The position numbers and the translations under genes were made by a program. The notes under the pieces were generated by a model, which was not told the DNA's origin, did no database searches, and was given only the letters and a program-made list of their open reading frames with translations. Positions 59,567-64,000 of a DNA stretch of 64,000 nt are shown here, one piece after another; position 1 is the first letter of the stretch; each line of letters starts with the position of its first letter. This stretch comes from Cloeon dipterum (Eukaryota; Arthropoda; Insecta; Ephemeroptera; Baetidae), in NCBI RefSeq assembly GCF_949628265.1, contig NC_088786.1:2852001-2916000 (forward strand), read 5' to 3'.

Positions 59567-61396
59567 TTATTTCATCTTCAGAGTTTTTGGTGGTAGCGGA
59601 TTGGGAGTTGACCTACTGGCCTGCTGGAGCTGCCCGATTAGCAAGCCTGAGAAGGAGAGGGTGTTGAAAGGGATACCGAATTCGTTGAGCGTTTGCTCGA
59701 GCACGGGATAGAGCTGCGGCAGGTGCCAGTGGTCGATGGTGGGGAAGAGGTGGTGCAGCGAGTGGTGGCCGAAATTGAACATGACCTTGACAAAGGATGC
59801 CAGGTCACTGCTCCTGCGCGCGTCCACCACCACCCGGAGGGCGCCGTTGGCGTCGGTGCTCAGCCCACCGCGCACGCCGCTGACGGAGGGTCTGTCCCGC
59901 ACCGTGTCCAGCGCCGCCAATCCCCAGTCGGTGTCTGCGCGAGGCGTGTCACCGTCGTGGAAGATTTCAGGGTGGTGGTGCGCGGCGTTCACCCCTACTA
60001 TTCCAAAGCAGAGGCTGCCCGATAGCTGGGGAAAAATCGATCGGTGTTTATTTATTAGGAAAACAGCAATATCCTCACCACCACTGTAATCCATAGGAGG
60101 ATCGTTGGAAGGACGTGACCTTCTGGTGAGTATCGCAGCATGACCAGAGGGACGATGAAAGGAATAAGGTCGCCTTTTTGAAAACCTCTGTTTTGCACCC
60201 TTCGGATTATTTCCGACGGGAAAACAAAGCAGTAGACGATGACGCTGCCAATCCACGGGAAGACTTTCGTAAAGAGCGACTTTTCCACGGGCAGCCATCG
60301 AATATTGAATGGCTCAAACATGGATATCTGTGTTATTACTAAAATTAATACCAATTTAATTAGCTTTTAAGCAGTTAAGAAAGGTAATTATAATATTGTT
60401 TCTAAGTACGAGACTACCTCAAGGTCGTAGAGAGAGTTGGGATACAAGTGATGACTCAAACCATGGGAAACACGCCAGTCTGACGAAGACATGAGGCTCA
60501 AATCGAAGTAATAACGCCTCCAGTTTTCTCGTAGGTGGAAAAAATTGTGCGAGGCAACTGCGCACATGATAAAAGTCATATAAAAATAATTTAAATTTTT
60601 CATATTTAATACCAGTGAGCATGCAGAGGAGGACTCCCGCGAATGCCGCGAGTTTGAAACTCTGGTAGGCTGCGGCCAGACCGACGAACAAGAAAAAGGA
60701 AAAGGCGACGGTGTCGGCTAAGATGCGCGTTTGGATGCTGATGCCGCGCATTTCGAGCTCTGGGAACACGCCGTACACGCGGCCTCGCAGCGTTGCGTAA
60801 AATCCGCCAGGATTGAATGTGTAAGGTGGCAGTCTGTTGGGATTTAAATAGTTTATAGGGCTCACCTCGAATTGTTAAAAATGAAATTATTAAACAGGGC
60901 AATACCCCGTAATAACCTTTATAAAAATAAAACCGCGCTTTCCCTCATTTCCTCTTATTAAAAATGTCGCTTTAGAAAAAAGAGAAAATTTAAACCTTTC
61001 TGATTTCGCCTCTCGCACTTGAAATCTCTTGAGCATCCTGCTGGGCATAGGTGAAATATGGTGGGTCTCAAAAGCCTCTGTTATGTCCGTGCCCTGATGA
61101 TGACAAAATGAAAATAGAAACCGAGATTGTCATTAAAACAGGCTTAAAATAAAATACACTCATAAATAGGGGCATGATTTTATTAATATTTCGGTTTTAT
61201 TATGTACCTTCGTCAACTTGAGCCACTCCTCGCCCCCAGGGTGGATGGCGGCGAATTTAGAAAAGTCATAGAGCTTGTCGTGAATGCGCCAAAGACCCTC
61301 GGCGCCCTCAGCTTCCCTCCGCAGGGCAAGCCAAGTGTCGACGCCCTTGCCATCAGGGTCCCTCGGAGGAGCTTTTTTCCACAGCGATCCTATCAT
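59567..61396 (-). CDS. Cyt-b5-r: Cytochrome b5-related protein, fatty-acid-desaturase-like
   Basis: Membrane protein of the endoplasmic reticulum type with an N-terminal cytochrome b5 domain fused to a desaturase domain. Exons 61396-61208, 61093-60996, 60833-60613, 60557-60418, 60327-60079, 60025-59567 close in frame to 451 residues; the Drosophila relative is of similar size. Seen: haem-ligand motif HPGGEEW (first His) and ETHHIS (second His); desaturase histidine boxes HNFFH, HGLSHH and HHSLHH; four hydrophobic stretches; the family segment HHHPEIFHDGD and HHLFPTIDH. The start MIGSLWKK is chosen by family; an upstream ATG in frame at 61501 is poorer. A stretch of about 25 residues between DTVRDRPSVSG and SDLASFVKV looks longer than I expect for the family and begins GTGCGC and ends GAGCAG, so a hidden 72-75-base intron is possible, though the sequence is GC-rich and coding-like. 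Substrate is unknown. Confidence 0.9.
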
Positions 61397-62741
61397 TTTA
61401 GCAGAAGTTGCTTCAGATCTGGTGCAGCAGTCAAATCTTATCAACGCCAACTGAGGACAATGATAAGAAATCACAAAGGTATATGCTGGATAATCCTCCA
61501 ATATCGAAGGGGACGAACGGAATGTTATTGAGGCTGCAGCGATAATAAAACTGGAAATATAGAATTATAAAAGCACAATGGGTGGACTCTGACTGGTCTG
61601 CATTTGATCACTTACGCGCTTCTATCAACAGACTGACCTTTTCTTATCTTGTCAACAACCCGTCTCACTCCCACTGATGGTGGGGGTTGATTAGTACTTT
61701 TAATTTGTTTTGTTCTAATTGATATGTATTTTTTTCTCAAAAAGTCAATAATTTAAATTTCCTCAGGGATCCTTGAGGAATATTGCCCAACATTTTCAAT
61801 AGTGTGAAGGTGGATTAGTTATGAAATAAGTGCATTCACACAATATAAACCTCAGTCACTTTATTTCCCTCACAAGCTTCGTCTCAGTGAATACTATAGT
61901 TTCACTAGAGCTGATAATCAATGTGGGCAGCGTACGTATGCGCAACAAGTTTGTTTCAAAACAACTTTAGTCATCTTATATGCGATGAAGATCTAATTTA
62001 CATATTTAAATCCTTTTTTCAACCGAACTTAAGAAGAACACTATTTACTCTCAGGTTAATTTAATTCAAACATCATCATCGACCCGGATTTGACCATAAA
62101 TAGCAAAAAATAAAACACACAAGTGTACCGGACTGGGGCCAAATTATCGAAAATTATCACCGGGATTAGTTAGGGATAGGGAGGCGCACCTTAAAGGAAA
62201 CCTTTTTGGGGTGAGGGCCAGGGTTGGAAAATTAATTTTGAACGATTTATTTAACGAAAAAACATATAATTTAAATTCACCTTTAACGTACAAGACATTC
62301 TTGCAAAAATTTCAATATACAATAACACAAAATTCAATTTATAATTTAGAACACCTATAATTAAGGCGCAAGAACGTAATATTATTATACTATTTAACGT
62401 GCAACAAGTTTAACTTAGTTTAATAATTTAGTTTGCTCTTGGAGGAAAAGCTGCAGAGAAGGTCGAGGTACCGCTATAGCCAACAACGAAATTGGCAATT
62501 TGTTGGGCGGGCAGCCAGGGTGTCGTCTCTCTTTCTCTGCACGGCAGCGGCGCCCACACTCGGATCGCTCGCTCTCCGCATGGCCCCACTCACCTGGTGA
62601 GCACTCTCACTCCATACACACACGCTTTATGGCCCAGATAAATGAAAGTGAGAGAGATGTGCCCACTGCGCGGCGGCGGCGGTGGCTGACCTGTTCCACC
62701 GGCGGAGCAGTTCAGTCTTTGATCGACGTCCGCCACAAACA
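61397..62741. other. Intergenic region between divergent desaturase-like and Pro/Gly-rich genes
   Basis: The two flanking genes face away from each other, so both promoters should be here. AT-rich from 61550 to 62450, with no gene. GC-rich from about 62490 onward, containing CTTTCTCTGC runs. Confidence 0.5.
62709..62720 (+). promoter_or_regulatory. Candidate initiator of the Pro/Gly-rich secreted gene
   Basis: AGTTCAGTCTTT contains TCAGTC, the common arthropod initiator, about 28 bases before the ATG at 62742. It predicts a very short leader. No TATA box was seen. Confidence 0.4.
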
Positions 62742-63980
62742 ATGCGTCAGGTCGCCGTGCTAGTCCTTTTGGTGGTAACCCTCTGCAGGTCCGAGGAGCA
62801 GGGCCGCCAGTTTCCACCCGGGGTAATCGTCGACCCTCAGTTCTACGACCAGCCCAACTACAACGAGGGGCCTTTGGAGCGGCCTCCCCAGTTCGGGGGC
62901 AGACCGCCCCAAGGAGGAAACAGGCCATACTACGGCGACGACCCTTACGCAGGACGTCCGCCATTCGACCAAAAGCAGGGTTACCGGCCCAAGCCGTACA
63001 GGCCAGAGTCGTACAGGCCCACCGCACCACCCCAAGCAGGCTACAGACCTGGACCCCCGCCGCCAGGGTACGGTGGACCCTATCCCCAACCTGGGTACAA
63101 CGATCCAGGGTAAGTCACTTTTTTATTACATGAGGATTTCCGAGAATATTGATGGATATTTTAAACATACTTTAAGTGTCACTCGAGATGTTTTGATATT
63201 GTTAAGTAGTCTGTGGCTTTTAGAGACTTCTCGATTACCCCTTTATCGTTGGAGCAAACATTCAAATCAAATAATAATTATTACTGCACTTTAACTGATT
63301 TGAAACGGAATTTACCTTTGAAAAATAAAATATAATTTACCTGTTTGCCGTTGGGAATTTTGGCAGCTGCTCGAGCTTGATATGCCACTACTTCCTCCGT
63401 CGCACGACACAGCCGCTACTCATTTAGAATACGAATATAGTAGCCACGATTCCCACGTCCAAGGACTTTTAACAAGTGCAAAATGCAAAGTTGCCTTGCT
63501 GTACGTAAATGAAAAGAGAAAAACGTGAAATCGCCAATGGCGAAAATTCCATTTCACTTCGTTTGCGAGCGTGTTTACACAACCGACAAGTGTCCAAATA
63601 AGATCATATGCGTGCGAGTAAAAGAGAATTAAAAGCCGCATATATGAGCGCGCGAGGAAAACAGCGAATATCAATTTGCGTTTCTCTCAGCAGGTAGCAG
63701 AAGTGACTCACACAATTCATTTCACTTTTCCTCTCTCAAACGAACGCTGCTAATTTTTATACTTATAGAATTATACAAATATTTTGTTCCACAGGTTCGG
63801 TGGCGGTTTCAACCCCATGGGCAGTTTCTCCAATGCGCTCGAATCCATCGCCAAGCATGACGAAAAGCAATGCGTGGCGCGCATGGTGTGCGAGCTGTCA
63901 GCTGGAGGACGGCCAGGCTCTGGCTATTACCGAGGCAGCGGAGGACTCTTTGACCTCAGCGGACTTTCGGGAGTTGTCGA
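62742..63980 (+). CDS. Secreted Pro/Gly/Tyr-rich protein with DM4/DM12-like cysteine segment (3' end outside window)
   Basis: Exons 62742-63109 and 63795-63980 join in frame (phase 2) and the second ends at a good donor (GTCGA|GTGAGT), so the gene runs past the window. Residues 1-17 (MRQVAVLVLLVVTLCRS) are a signal peptide. Residues 18 to about 123 are low-complexity, rich in Pro, Gly, Tyr, Arg and Gln with repeated YRP units (YRPKPYRPESYRP). Exon 2 adds NALESIAKHDEKQCVARMVC, which resembles the conserved cysteine segment of insect DM4/DM12-family secreted proteins; I rate that match as moderate. Role unknown; extracellular matrix or cuticle would fit the composition. The start is the ATG just before the signal peptide; an upstream in-frame ATG at 62682 would put 20 charged residues in front of it. 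Confidence 0.8.
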
Positions 63981-64000
63981 GTGAGTAAAAACACAATTTA

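Noticed and set aside
1-64000. tRNA, rRNA, CRISPR, bacterial operon features or integrated virus
   Set aside because: None recognised on reading; the content is ordinary animal nuclear DNA. A tRNA and repeat-library scan would be needed to exclude short or decayed cases.

Overview
This is eukaryotic nuclear DNA from an animal, almost certainly an arthropod and most likely an insect. The genes are split by many GT-AG introns, intergenic DNA is AT-rich and full of short degenerate repeats, and the set includes insect-type families: rolling-stone-like membrane proteins, a cytochrome b5-related desaturase and a CBM14 chitin-binding protein. I could not fix the species or order. All gene models were built by hand from reading frames, splice sites and intron phase, and each complete model closes in frame from ATG to stop.

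Layout. (1) 1-12446, minus: the N-terminal half of a voltage-gated calcium channel alpha-2/delta subunit, cut by the window's left edge, with its signal-peptide exon isolated behind a 4.9 kb intron. (2) 15425-40324, plus: a tandem array of five rolling-stone-like multi-pass membrane proteins (called A to E here) that share the same intron phases. (3) 41683-46388, minus: a complete ten-finger C2H2 gene of the ZXD (ZXDA/B/C) family. (4) 47921-53573, minus: a secreted protein with one C-terminal CBM14 chitin-binding domain. (5) 56072-58733, minus: DNA polymerase delta subunit 2 (POLD2). (6) 59567-61396, minus: a cytochrome b5-related fatty-acid-desaturase-like protein, with a decayed copy of one of its exons just downstream. 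(7) 62742 to the right edge, plus: a secreted Pro/Gly/Tyr-rich protein, incomplete.

The single-copy genes look functionally unrelated to one another (channel trafficking, transcription, cuticle or extracellular matrix, DNA replication, lipid metabolism). The only real cluster is the rolling-stone-like array. All five members keep a Thr and a His at the positions I align with the catalytic pair of the AIG1/ADTRP threonine hydrolases, so the array may be a family of lipid-hydrolase-like enzymes, or diverged relatives that keep the fold. Members D and E share a two-cysteine loop that A, B and C lack.

The introns and gaps carry at least four families of short non-coding repeats, most with inverted-repeat structure (MITE or foldback type). 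No tRNA, rRNA or CRISPR was recognised.
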